A DNA stretch of 64,000 nt from Synergistetes bacterium ADurb.Bin155. GTDB taxonomy: Bacteria; Synergistota; Synergistia; Synergistales; Thermovirgaceae. The notes under the pieces are model-generated. The model searched no databases and was not told the DNA's origin. It was given only the letters and a program-made list of their open reading frames with translations. The DNA lies in NCBI GenBank assembly GCA_002070395.1, contig MWDE01000006.1, positions 25,517 to 89,516 on the forward strand, read 5' to 3'. Positions 35,298 to 43,362 of this stretch are shown piece after piece. Made by a program: the position numbers and the translations under genes. Each line of letters opens with the position of its first letter. Positions within the stretch are counted from its first letter, which is position 1.

Positions 35298-36236
35298 TTA
35301 CCTCCTGCGCATGGACCAAACCTGGGCCGACTCCCCCACGATCTCCCTGAAGGTCAATCCATAGTACTCCTGCAGTTCCAGGGGGGTTCCGCTCTGTCCG
35401 TACCGGTCGCTTACGGCGACGCTCTTCACGGGAACGGGGTTTTCCGAGGCTGAAAGTGCGGCGATAGCCTCGCCCAGCCCCCCGATCACGTTATGTTCCT
35501 CCGCTACGACACAGCACCCTGTCCTTCTCAGCGACGAGAGGATCAGACGGGAGGGCAGGGGTTTAAGGCAGAAACAGTCGATCACTTCGGCGTTTATGCC
35601 TTGCTGGGAGAGGATCCTGGCGGCCTTCAACGCTTCGTGGACCATGATACCACAGGCGCATAGGGTGACGCCGTCCCCCTCCAACAGGAGCCTCCCACCG
35701 CCGATACGCATTTCGGCCTCGTCGAAGGGGCCCGTGTCGGGGACCTCGTCACGGCCCAGCCGGATATAAACAGGGCCCGGATGCTCGATGGCCAGCCTCG
35801 CCATCGCGGAAGAGGAATTGAAGTCCGAAGGCACGAGGATGGACATCCCCGGCAGGCTTCTCATAAGTGCCACGTCCTGGTTCATCTGGTGCACGGCCCC
35901 GTCCTCCCCGGCCGACAGGCCAGAATGGGTCCCGACCAGGACGACCCCAAGGTCCGGGATCGCCAGGCAGGTCCTGATCTGGTCGAAGGACCTCGAGGTG
36001 AGGAAGGCCGACGGGGCGACGGCGACGGTTTTCTTGTCCCCCAGGGCAAGACCCGCCGCGGTGGTCACCATGTCCTGTTCTGAGCCCCCGCAGTTGACCG
36101 TCCTCTCGGGAAACAGCGAGGCGAAGGGGTCGACGATCTCGCTCCCGGCCATGTCCGCGTGGAGGAGCACCACATCGCCCCTCTCCCGGCCCAGCTTCAC
36201 GAGCCCCTGGCCAAAACCGGAAAGGGTGCTTCTCAT
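35298..36236 (-). CDS. Transketolase C-terminal subunit
   Basis: In this 312-aa protein residues ~1-175 form the pyrimidine-binding domain (HADMAGSEIVDPF, NCGGSEQDMVTTAAGLAL, HSGLSAGEDGAVHQMNQDVALM) and the rest the C-terminal domain. Together with the N-subunit it rebuilds a transketolase for the non-oxidative pentose phosphate pathway. Split enzymes of this kind are common in anaerobes. The start follows GAGGGGGTG and overlaps the N-subunit gene by four bases. Confidence 0.93.
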   Translation of the reverse strand: MRSTLSGFGQGLVKLGRERGDVVLLHADMAGSEIVDPFASLFPERTVNCGGSEQDMVTTAAGLALGDKKTVAVAPSAFLTSRSFDQIRTCLAIPDLGVVLVGTHSGLSAGEDGAVHQMNQDVALMRSLPGMSILVPSDFNSSSAMARLAIEHPGPVYIRLGRDEVPDTGPFDEAEMRIGGGRLLLEGDGVTLCACGIMVHEALKAARILSQQGINAEVIDCFCLKPLPSRLILSSLRRTGCCVVAEEHNVIGGLGEAIAALSASENPVPVKSVAVSDRYGQSGTPLELQEYYGLTFREIVGESAQVWSMRRR

Positions 36237-37093
36237 GGTTTCACCCCCTCTTCCATTTCACCCGAAGCCAGCTCCAACTCCCGGAGCGCCTGTTCCATTC
36301 CGTTCCGGTCCAGGAGGCGGCCCGGCTTCTCCAACGACCCCTTTTCAGCGGAAGAGACGCCTTTGCCTGGGGTGGTCCTCGCCAATATCACGCAGGGGAG
36401 CCCTTCGGGATCCGAGTGAGCCCTCGAAACCGCCCTTTCCAGGTGATCAAAATTATGGCCATCGACTTCCATCACCCTCCAGCCGAAGGCCTCGAACCTT
36501 TTCCTCCCCGAGGCCCCCTTCCCCGGGGCCGGGGTTTGCGCCGCCGATGGCGGGGCGCTGGAATCCACCACTACCGTCAAGCCTTCGAAACCAAGATCGC
36601 CCGCCCGAAGGGCCGATTCCCACAGGGATCCCTCTCGGAGTTCCTCGGAACCGATGATGCAGAAGACCCTCCTGTCGTTGCCATCCATCCTGGATGAAAG
36701 CAACAGTCCATTGGCGATGCCTATGGCCATCCCCCTCGACCCGCCGGGGGCGTCGACACCGGGCGTCCTGGCGTGCTCGGGCCTACCCTGGAGCATCGCC
36801 CCCAGGCGCCGGTAATTCCAGAGTTCCTCCCTTTCAAAGAAACCGCGCCTGGCGAGGACCGCGTAAAGGGCGGGGCTCCCGTGGTCTTTGCTGAAGACGA
36901 GCCTGTCCCTCTCTGGCCAGAGAGGTTCATCGGGTCTTATCTTCAGTACCTTCCAGTAGAGGTATACCAGGATGTCCACGACGGATAGCGAGGAATCCAG
37001 GTGGCCGGCCCTCGAAACGCCGGTCATCCTGACAATATCTTTCCTCACCTCCAGGGCCGTCCTTTCCAGTTCCCGTCTTTGTGAGGCTTTCAT
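36233..37093 (-). CDS. Transketolase N-terminal (TPP-binding) subunit
   Basis: This 286-aa protein has the N-terminal signature GHLDSSLSVVDILVYLYW (~25), the HGSPALYAVLARRG segment (~61) and PGVDAPGGSRGMAIGIANG (~97), where family members usually have GxLGqGl. The TPP motif GDG is altered to IGSEELREGSLWESA (~140). The start is taken at 37093 with AGGAG upstream. The altered TPP region should be compared with characterised split enzymes before assuming full activity. Confidence 0.88.
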   Translation of the reverse strand: MKASQRRELERTALEVRKDIVRMTGVSRAGHLDSSLSVVDILVYLYWKVLKIRPDEPLWPERDRLVFSKDHGSPALYAVLARRGFFEREELWNYRRLGAMLQGRPEHARTPGVDAPGGSRGMAIGIANGLLLSSRMDGNDRRVFCIIGSEELREGSLWESALRAGDLGFEGLTVVVDSSAPPSAAQTPAPGKGASGRKRFEAFGWRVMEVDGHNFDHLERAVSRAHSDPEGLPCVILARTTPGKGVSSAEKGSLEKPGRLLDRNGMEQALRELELASGEMEEGVKP

Positions 37094-37097
37094 TGCA

Positions 37098-38108
37098 TCA
37101 CTCTCCTGAAAGCATACCTTCAAGGGCACGGCGGAAAACCTCCTCCAGCACCCCCCTTGCCTCGTCGAGCCTGGCATCGTGCCGGGGTTCCAGCGGGAAA
37201 GAAGGAAGTCCCACCCCATCCCACACGGGTAGGCCCCAGTCCTCCGCGAAGGACTTGACCTTGGGGTCATAGGGTACCGCCAGGCACGGCACGCCGGCAA
37301 GGACCGAGATGAGGCAAAAGTGGAGCCTCATGCCCACGGCAGCCCTCGCTTTCGACCATAGCTCCCTCGCCTCGGAAGCGTCAGCTATGCGGACAACCCG
37401 GGAAAGAGTGAGCGCTCCTCGGGACCGGAGATCCTTCATGAGCAACTCATCCTCGCCGGAAAGAGCCACGCCGATCGGGTCGAGCCCTGACGTTTCACCG
37501 GCCCGGGTCGCCGCCAGGGAGGCGGCTTCCGGAAGCCCACCTCGCCAGGGCCTGACATTCACGAGGAGAAGGTCCCCACCGCCGCTTGAAAAACCGGGGG
37601 CCATCGAGAAAACGGGGTCAGGGGCGATCTCACCGGCCAGGTCCCACTCTTCCAGGAGCGACATCGACCCCCTGTCCCTTACCACCCTCGCCCGGCACAG
37701 CGAAAGGGCGTCGCGGGCCAGGAAGCGGGCCATACCCCTCTCCAGGGGACCTATCGACTGGCCAAAGGCCCAGGGCCTGCAGCCGGCCAAGCGGGCCATC
37801 CTAGCCACCCCCCAGTAATAGGCGCAGGACCTCGTGCTGGTGGAATCCTGAAAGAGACCGCCACCACCGAGGAGGAGCGTCCTGCTGGACCTCAAGGCGG
37901 ACATAACCTCCAGGGGGCTCCAGCGGTCGACCCGGGAAGCCTCTCCCCGGTCTGCCGCGACCCCTTGGGCGGCCGAAAGGATCGCTATCCTTTCGCCAGG
38001 CACGCCGTTCTTCTTCAAAAGGCCCAAAAGGCTTTCAGCCATTAGTTCGTCGCCGAGGTTCCCGAAACCGTAATAACCACAAAGGACGACGTCCAGCGGC
38101 CGGCTCAC
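37098..38108 (-). CDS. csaB: Polysaccharide pyruvyl transferase CsaB
   Basis: This 336-aa enzyme adds pyruvyl ketals to cell-surface polysaccharide. In other bacteria these bind SLH domains of S-layer proteins. Motifs: VVLCGYYGFGNLGDELM at the N-terminus, LLGGGGLFQDSTSTRSCAYY and FGQSIGPL, MRLHFCLIS. GTG at 38108 overlaps the DUF5693 stop (GTGA) and has AGGGGG upstream, better than a start at 38129. The pair DUF5693-csaB is often neighbouring in S-layer organisms. Confidence 0.94.
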   Translation of the reverse strand: MSRPLDVVLCGYYGFGNLGDELMAESLLGLLKKNGVPGERIAILSAAQGVAADRGEASRVDRWSPLEVMSALRSSRTLLLGGGGLFQDSTSTRSCAYYWGVARMARLAGCRPWAFGQSIGPLERGMARFLARDALSLCRARVVRDRGSMSLLEEWDLAGEIAPDPVFSMAPGFSSGGGDLLLVNVRPWRGGLPEAASLAATRAGETSGLDPIGVALSGEDELLMKDLRSRGALTLSRVVRIADASEARELWSKARAAVGMRLHFCLISVLAGVPCLAVPYDPKVKSFAEDWGLPVWDGVGLPSFPLEPRHDARLDEARGVLEEVFRRALEGMLSGE

Positions 38109-40015
38109 CCCGCGACGACCCCCTGCCACCTTCTCCAGGCCGGTATGACCAGGAACACAAGGACCGCCGCCATAATGGAACCCACGATAAGGCCGGTCAA
38201 GAGCCCGTTAAAAACGCGCAGAAGTATAAATAAAAGGTGTGTGTGGAAATGGCAGAAGCTGTTCACCACCGACGAAAAGGCCAGCGTAGCGCCAAGCCGG
38301 AATACCTCGCGATATTCCCTCCAGATGTCTTTCCTTCTCACGACGAACCAGAGCACCAGGGCCGGGTAACCTGCGAAGATCTCCTTGGTCCTGGGCCGGG
38401 CTATCAGCAATTGTTCCAGGAACTCCCTGAACCTGATCTCCCAGCCTGGGACGAAGGATACGTTCCCGCTCCTGAGAGCCATGACGCCGGCGGCGGCGGC
38501 CAGTACGCCCACGAGGGCCAATTCACCCCAGACAGGCGGTCTCGACAGCACCTGGATCAACGATTCGGGGTGAACTCTCCTCTTCAGATCGTGAAGGAGC
38601 AGGATCAGCGGTGGGAGCAGGAGCGCGATCTTGACACCGGAGAAGGCGCCCATCCTCAGCATGTACCAGGGGGTCCCGAAAAAGGAAGCGATGGATAGGC
38701 CGGAGAGGACGGCGACGGCCACGCCGCAGATCACTCCCCGAAGGGGGCGTCTGAAGTCCTCCAGGGCAGCCAGGGAGGCCTCGGTCGCGGCGAGGGAAGC
38801 GACCAGGGCCCCAGAGACCCGCGCGATGACCGGGACCTTAAGGGAGAGGAAGGCAATGGCCATCGAAAGGGCTAACGAGGCCACCGCTTCCTTCAGGCCT
38901 ATGTCGCCCCTCTCCATCGAAAGGAACCTCGCCGTCAGTCTCACCGCCAGCGCTACCAGGACAAGCCCGAGAGCAAGGGCCGCGAAGGGGCTCGTGCCCC
39001 AGCGACCCATCGTATCAGGCCAGCCGGTGCTGATCCCCAGCGAGCTCAATCGCTTCGATATCATGGCGCACTCGTCGCCGAACCTGTTCAGCCTGGAGCC
39101 GGAGTGGAGGTCCGAGGGTCTCAGGTAAAGGATCTTGACGGAGCGTTCACGGGAGGCCCGGACAAATCTCTCCACCAGGTCGTCCCGGGTGAGCCTTCGG
39201 CTGAGGATCTCCTCCCTCCTCACGCTGTGCAGCGGGAGGATGTCTGGGAAAAGCCCCCTCTCGAGGAGAGCGGCGCCTATCTGCTGGGAGAACTCCACCT
39301 TTGAGACGGGGACGCCCCGCTTTCGGAGAACCTCCACAAGGGGGGCCAGGTCCGGGTAACCGGCCACGAAAAGACCTGCCGGGACGACGGCTCGGATCTC
39401 AGGAAAGGCATCCAGTACCGAGGCTACCGCGAGGGCCACGTCTTCGCCCCCGACGCCTGGGGTCGACCCCGGGCGAAAGACCAGAGGGATACCTCTCCCC
39501 TTGAGCAACTCCAGCATGGGGTAGTCCGGGAACACGCCGGCCTCGAGGGTCTCGGCCAGGGAAAGGGGTAGCACCAGCAGTTCTCCCCGGTCCAGGCCTA
39601 TGGCCCGGCTCCCGGGATATTTTTTAAGGACGAAAGCCCTGATCTCACTGGAAAAAGGAGATCCCGGCCGAAGGAGGACGGCCGCTGAATCAGGGAACAG
39701 GGCCTCGGGCATCGGTCCCGGGAGGAGTTCCCCCACTGACCCGTATCCCAGGTCCAGCGCCCCCGTCATGAGTTCCTGGCCCGTAAGCTCCCCCACGGCC
39801 ACCGCAGTGAGTCCCCGTCCAAGCAGCACATCAAGGACCTCCGGGACGGTAAGTTCCGACTCCCTGGCAAGGCTTGCGACATCCCTCATGTCGGTGACCA
39901 GGGCCGCCACGTTGCCCTGCCTCTCGGCCCGGATACGGGGGAGAAGCCCCGCGACCGCTAAAAGGGCGGCAAGCACCAGTACCGCTATGAAAAAGAAGGA
40001 TCGCCCATTCCTCAC
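38105..40015 (-). CDS. DUF5693 family membrane protein
   Basis: In this 636-aa protein an N-terminal helix (~7-27) leads to an extracytoplasmic domain (~30-320), then about eight helices fill the C-terminal half (~340-630). The first half resembles a TIM-barrel-like fold with repeated LxxRGLTAVAVGE/LLKGRGIPLVF elements. Function is unknown; the conserved link with csaB suggests a part in S-layer anchor or polysaccharide handling. It overlaps maf (GTGA) and csaB (GTGA). Confidence 0.88.
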   Translation of the reverse strand: MRNGRSFFFIAVLVLAALLAVAGLLPRIRAERQGNVAALVTDMRDVASLARESELTVPEVLDVLLGRGLTAVAVGELTGQELMTGALDLGYGSVGELLPGPMPEALFPDSAAVLLRPGSPFSSEIRAFVLKKYPGSRAIGLDRGELLVLPLSLAETLEAGVFPDYPMLELLKGRGIPLVFRPGSTPGVGGEDVALAVASVLDAFPEIRAVVPAGLFVAGYPDLAPLVEVLRKRGVPVSKVEFSQQIGAALLERGLFPDILPLHSVRREEILSRRLTRDDLVERFVRASRERSVKILYLRPSDLHSGSRLNRFGDECAMISKRLSSLGISTGWPDTMGRWGTSPFAALALGLVLVALAVRLTARFLSMERGDIGLKEAVASLALSMAIAFLSLKVPVIARVSGALVASLAATEASLAALEDFRRPLRGVICGVAVAVLSGLSIASFFGTPWYMLRMGAFSGVKIALLLPPLILLLHDLKRRVHPESLIQVLSRPPVWGELALVGVLAAAAGVMALRSGNVSFVPGWEIRFREFLEQLLIARPRTKEIFAGYPALVLWFVVRRKDIWREYREVFRLGATLAFSSVVNSFCHFHTHLLFILLRVFNGLLTGLIVGSIMAAVLVFLVIPAWRRWQGVVAG

Positions 40016-40626
40016 ACTCTTTCACCCCACTGATCCTCGAGGGGGATCCCCATACCCTCCAGCAGCCTGCTCAATGTGAAGAGGGGAAGTCCCACGACAT
40101 TAAAATAACAGCCCCTTATGGTGCGGACAAGCAGGGAACCCCATCCCTGGATGGCGTAGGCCCCGGCTTTGTCCCCGCTCTCATTCCCTGAAAGGTAAGC
40201 CTCGATCTGCCGGTCCGTAAGATCCCTGAAGGTGACCAGGGTCTCTTCGATCGCCGACGCTGACTTGTTCTCCCACCGTACGGCGACGCCGGTGATGACT
40301 TTGTGGGTTTTCCCGGAGAGGAGCCGGAGCATCCGGAAGGCATCGCCGGGATGATCGGGTTTCCCAAGGATCATGGCCCCAAGTACGACTATCGTGTCAG
40401 CCGCTACCACGAGGGAACTCCGCTGGGAAGCGAAAACGGAGTCAGCCTTCGCCTCCGCCAGCCTACGCGCCTGCTCACCGGGATCACCGTCTTCCAAGAT
40501 GCTCTCCTCGACAGCGGGCGGTACGACTCTGAAGCACCACCCCAGGTCACGAAGGAGCGCCTCACGCCTTGGGCTGGCCGAAGCCAGGACCATGTCTGGG
40601 AAAAGGCCGGAGCCATGCCCGGTCAT
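40012..40626 (-). CDS. maf: Maf-family nucleoside triphosphate pyrophosphatase
   Basis: This 204-aa protein is a house-cleaning hydrolase for dTTP/UTP and modified nucleotides. Motifs: LASASPRREALLRDLG (~15), EESILEDGDPGEQARRLAEAKA, VVAADTIVVLGAMILGKP (~70), KAGAYAIQGWGSLLVRTIRGCYFNVVGLPLF (~150). It overlaps both neighbours by four bases. Maf proteins may also restrain division. Confidence 0.96.
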   Translation of the reverse strand: MTGHGSGLFPDMVLASASPRREALLRDLGWCFRVVPPAVEESILEDGDPGEQARRLAEAKADSVFASQRSSLVVAADTIVVLGAMILGKPDHPGDAFRMLRLLSGKTHKVITGVAVRWENKSASAIEETLVTFRDLTDRQIEAYLSGNESGDKAGAYAIQGWGSLLVRTIRGCYFNVVGLPLFTLSRLLEGMGIPLEDQWGERV

Positions 40627-40868
40627 CGAAGCACCAGCACCCCGAAGATCCCACCGATCAAGGACCCGAGGTTCGCACGGATATAAAGCCGAAAGCCGAG
40701 ATCTATCACGATGAGGTCGAGGTTTTTCACGTTGAAGCCGACATCTATGATATTACGGAAAAGCCTCTCGGTGGCGGTAAACCTCTGCAAAAAGACCCCT
40801 AAAAAGCTGCCGAGGATAACGCAAAGGATCACGACCCACCATCCCTTGTAGGAGACTTTCGCCATCAT
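40623..40868 (-). CDS. DUF4321 small membrane protein
   Basis: This 81-aa protein has two hydrophobic helices (~10-27, ~60-80) and the motif NLDLIVIDLGFRLYIRANLGSLIG. It matches the DUF4321 pattern seen beside maf in several Gram-positive-like and Synergistota genomes. Start ATG at 40868 (or 40865) after AGGGGGTG, two bases past the uppP stop. The longer frame to 41024 lies inside uppP and is discarded. Function unknown. Confidence 0.85.
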   Translation of the reverse strand: MMAKVSYKGWWVVILCVILGSFLGVFLQRFTATERLFRNIIDVGFNVKNLDLIVIDLGFRLYIRANLGSLIGGIFGVLVLR

Positions 40869-40870
40869 CT

Positions 40871-41677
40871 TCACCCCCTGATCAGTTTGAGACCCACCAC
40901 GAGAAGACCCGCTATCATGCAGTAAAGGGAGAAGAAACCCAGCCCTCCCCTGACGACTACCCTGCGGAGAACGCTTAAGGCCAAAAGCCCCGACCCGAAG
41001 GCGACCGCCACCCCTATCCACCACCCCTCAGGCAACGACGCGAGCACGCCGGAGAGGCCTCCCGCCTCGGCCACCTCGAGGATGGCCGCGCCGAGGATCG
41101 CTGGGAGGGACAGGAGAAAGGAAAAGGAGAAGGCGTCTTCACGGGAAAGCCCCGCCCGGAGTCCTGTCACGATGGTCGCCCCGGACCTGGAGATGCCCGG
41201 GAAGACCGCCAAACCCTGGGCCAGGCCGACCTTGAGGCCCGAAAAGGGCGAGACGGGAAGGATCCCGGGGGAAATTCGACTCCCGTAGCGCAGGATGAAC
41301 CCTGTCACCAGGAGGGCGAAGCCCACGAAAAGGGGTGAGGAGAAAAGGACATCCACCACCGGCTTGACGAGGAGGACCACCAGGGCGGTAACCAGCGTGC
41401 CCGCGATGACGCCCCAGCCGTACTTCCAGCCGGGAAGCCCGCGTCCCTTCACTGAAAAGAGGCCCAGGAACCACTCCTTTAGGTTTCTCATTATGTCAAC
41501 CCAAAAGAAAAGGACCGTGGCGGCCATGGTGGCCAAGTGGAGCACCACGGCGAAGGGAAGGGCCGGGCCCGACCAGCCGAAAATATCCTGGGCGATGACG
41601 AGGTGACCGGAGCTACTCACGGGGAGAAATTCGGTGACACCCTGGACGAGGCCCAGAACGGCGGATTGAAGGTACAA
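40871..41677 (-). CDS. uppP: Undecaprenyl-diphosphatase
   Basis: This 268-aa multispanning enzyme recycles the lipid carrier C55-PP. It has GLVQGVTEFLPVSSSGHLVI (~9-28), with the catalytic Glu/Ser set, and PGISRSGATIVTGL (~155) with the second conserved Arg/Ser. TTG at 41677 follows AAGGAGG that lies in the end of the upstream gene. It supports the envelope theme of the array. Confidence 0.96.
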   Translation of the reverse strand: MYLQSAVLGLVQGVTEFLPVSSSGHLVIAQDIFGWSGPALPFAVVLHLATMAATVLFFWVDIMRNLKEWFLGLFSVKGRGLPGWKYGWGVIAGTLVTALVVLLVKPVVDVLFSSPLFVGFALLVTGFILRYGSRISPGILPVSPFSGLKVGLAQGLAVFPGISRSGATIVTGLRAGLSREDAFSFSFLLSLPAILGAAILEVAEAGGLSGVLASLPEGWWIGVAVAFGSGLLALSVLRRVVVRGGLGFFSLYCMIAGLLVVGLKLIRG

Positions 41678-41680
41678 GGG

Positions 41681-43300
41681 TCATGCCTCCTTGGCGCGGA
41701 CGAGGTTTATATCCTTTACTATCAGGGCTATGTTGTTGGCGTGATCGCCCACCCGTTCAAGGTTGCTCAGGATATCTATGAAGATCACTCCCGAACCCGG
41801 GTTGCACACTCCCTGGTTCAGCCTGTCGATGTGGCGCCTCCTCAAGCCTCTCTCCATCGCGTCGATTTCGTCCTCTAGGGCGAAAACCTGGCGGGCCTTC
41901 TCGCCGTCGGCCGTATCGAGGGCTTCCACCGCGAGCCTCGTGGTCTTCTCGGAGAGGTCTATCATAACTACGAATTCCTCCATGGCGACATCGGAGAAGG
42001 GAAGGTTATGCTCTACCTTGTATTCATAGAGTTCTATCAGGTTCTCGGCGTGATCCCCCACCCTTTCTATATCACCCACACCGTTCACGTAACTGGACAA
42101 TGACGATGAGAGGACCGGGGGGAGGCTGACCTGCATCAGTTCCGCCGAGTAGGACGCGACTTCCCTGTTCAACTCGTTCACGACCTTCTCGGTCTGGTGG
42201 ACCTGTTCGATCATCCTCCGGTCATCGTCGATGAAGGCGGTCTTTACGTCCCTCAGCATATCCAGGGTGAGCAGCCCCATCCTGACGAGTTCCTTACGGA
42301 CCGCGTCAACGGCGGCTATGGGCGATGCCTTGATAAGGTTGCGGTCCAGGAACCTCGGGCCCATCAGCACCATCCCCTCGTCATCGGGGATGATGGACTT
42401 CACCAGTCGCACGAAGGGGTCAACGAAGGGGAGGAACAACAGGGTGTTGAGGACGTTGAAAAGGGTGTGGGCGTTGGCGAGCTGGCGGGCTATATCCGAG
42501 GAGGTGAGCAACACGAGGTCCTTGAAAGGCCCGACAAAGGCAAGGAATATGGCCACCCCGATGACCTTGAAGAGAACGTGGGCAAGAGCCGACTGTCTCG
42601 CCGATCGGTTCATCCCCAGCGAAGCCAACACAGCCGTGATCGTGGTCCCGATGTTGTCCCCGAACAGGATGGGTATGGCCGAGTCCAGGGTGAGAAGTCC
42701 CTGGGACCCCATGACGATGGTCAGGCCGACCGTGGCGGAACTGGACTGGACCAGCATGGTGAGGGCCGTCCCCGCCATCACCCCCAGGATGGGGTGATGC
42801 TGGAAAGCGAGGTAGATATCCTGGCGCTCTCTCAGGAAATTCATGGCGTTCCCCATGGTCAACATCCCCAGGAAGAGGAGGCCGAAACCGACTATCCCGT
42901 TGCCAATGAACTTCTGTTTCTTACTCCTCCCGAACACGGCGAAGAGCATCCCGAATCCTATCAGGGGGAGGGCGAAATCCCCTATCTTGAAGGCTACCAG
43001 TTGAGCCGTTACAGTGGTGCCGATCGCCGCCCCCATCATGACCCCCACGGACTGCTTCAGTGTCATGAGGCCGGCATGAACAAAGCTCGCGGTCATCACC
43101 GTCGTGGCCCCGCTGGCCTGGATCACGGCCGTGATCAGGGCCCCCACGGCCACCCCCTTCAAGGGGGAACTGGTCAGGGCCGAGATCAGGCGCCTCATCC
43201 TGTCGCCCGCGAGGTCCTGGAGCGACTCCCCCATCAGCTTTATGCCGTACAGGAAGAGCCCCACCCCACCGAGGAGGTTGAAAAGAAGCCCCGTCGACAA
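41681..43300 (-). CDS. Na+/phosphate cotransporter with C-terminal PhoU domain
   Basis: This 539-aa protein has two inverted NptA-type repeats (GVGLFLYGIKLMGESLQDLAG, AVIQASGATTVM; then MLVQSSSATVGLTIVMGSQ), with the QSS/QAS motifs that form the transport site. A PhoU-like helical bundle (~345-530) contains VGDHAENLIEL and RVGDHANNIA. TTG start at 43300. Substrate is inferred as phosphate from the family. Confidence 0.92.
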   Translation of the reverse strand: MSTGLLFNLLGGVGLFLYGIKLMGESLQDLAGDRMRRLISALTSSPLKGVAVGALITAVIQASGATTVMTASFVHAGLMTLKQSVGVMMGAAIGTTVTAQLVAFKIGDFALPLIGFGMLFAVFGRSKKQKFIGNGIVGFGLLFLGMLTMGNAMNFLRERQDIYLAFQHHPILGVMAGTALTMLVQSSSATVGLTIVMGSQGLLTLDSAIPILFGDNIGTTITAVLASLGMNRSARQSALAHVLFKVIGVAIFLAFVGPFKDLVLLTSSDIARQLANAHTLFNVLNTLLFLPFVDPFVRLVKSIIPDDEGMVLMGPRFLDRNLIKASPIAAVDAVRKELVRMGLLTLDMLRDVKTAFIDDDRRMIEQVHQTEKVVNELNREVASYSAELMQVSLPPVLSSSLSSYVNGVGDIERVGDHAENLIELYEYKVEHNLPFSDVAMEEFVVMIDLSEKTTRLAVEALDTADGEKARQVFALEDEIDAMERGLRRRHIDRLNQGVCNPGSGVIFIDILSNLERVGDHANNIALIVKDINLVRAKEA

Positions 43301-43322
43301 ACCCTCACCACCCTTTCCTGTT

Positions 43323-43352
43323 AAAAAAACCGAGGGGGAACCGCCTCAAGGC
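43323..43352 (-). terminator. Weak hairpin with T7 run between RNase J gene and Na/Pi gene
   Basis: On the minus strand a short imperfect GAGG..CCTC stem precedes seven Ts (43329-43323). The stem is weak, so it may only attenuate readthrough. Confidence 0.3.
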
Positions 43353-43362
43353 CAAGACAGGC

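Noticed and set aside
42197..43324. 375-codon plus-strand open frame opposite the Na/Pi transporter
   Set aside because: His/Gln/Glu-rich antisense translation without motifs.
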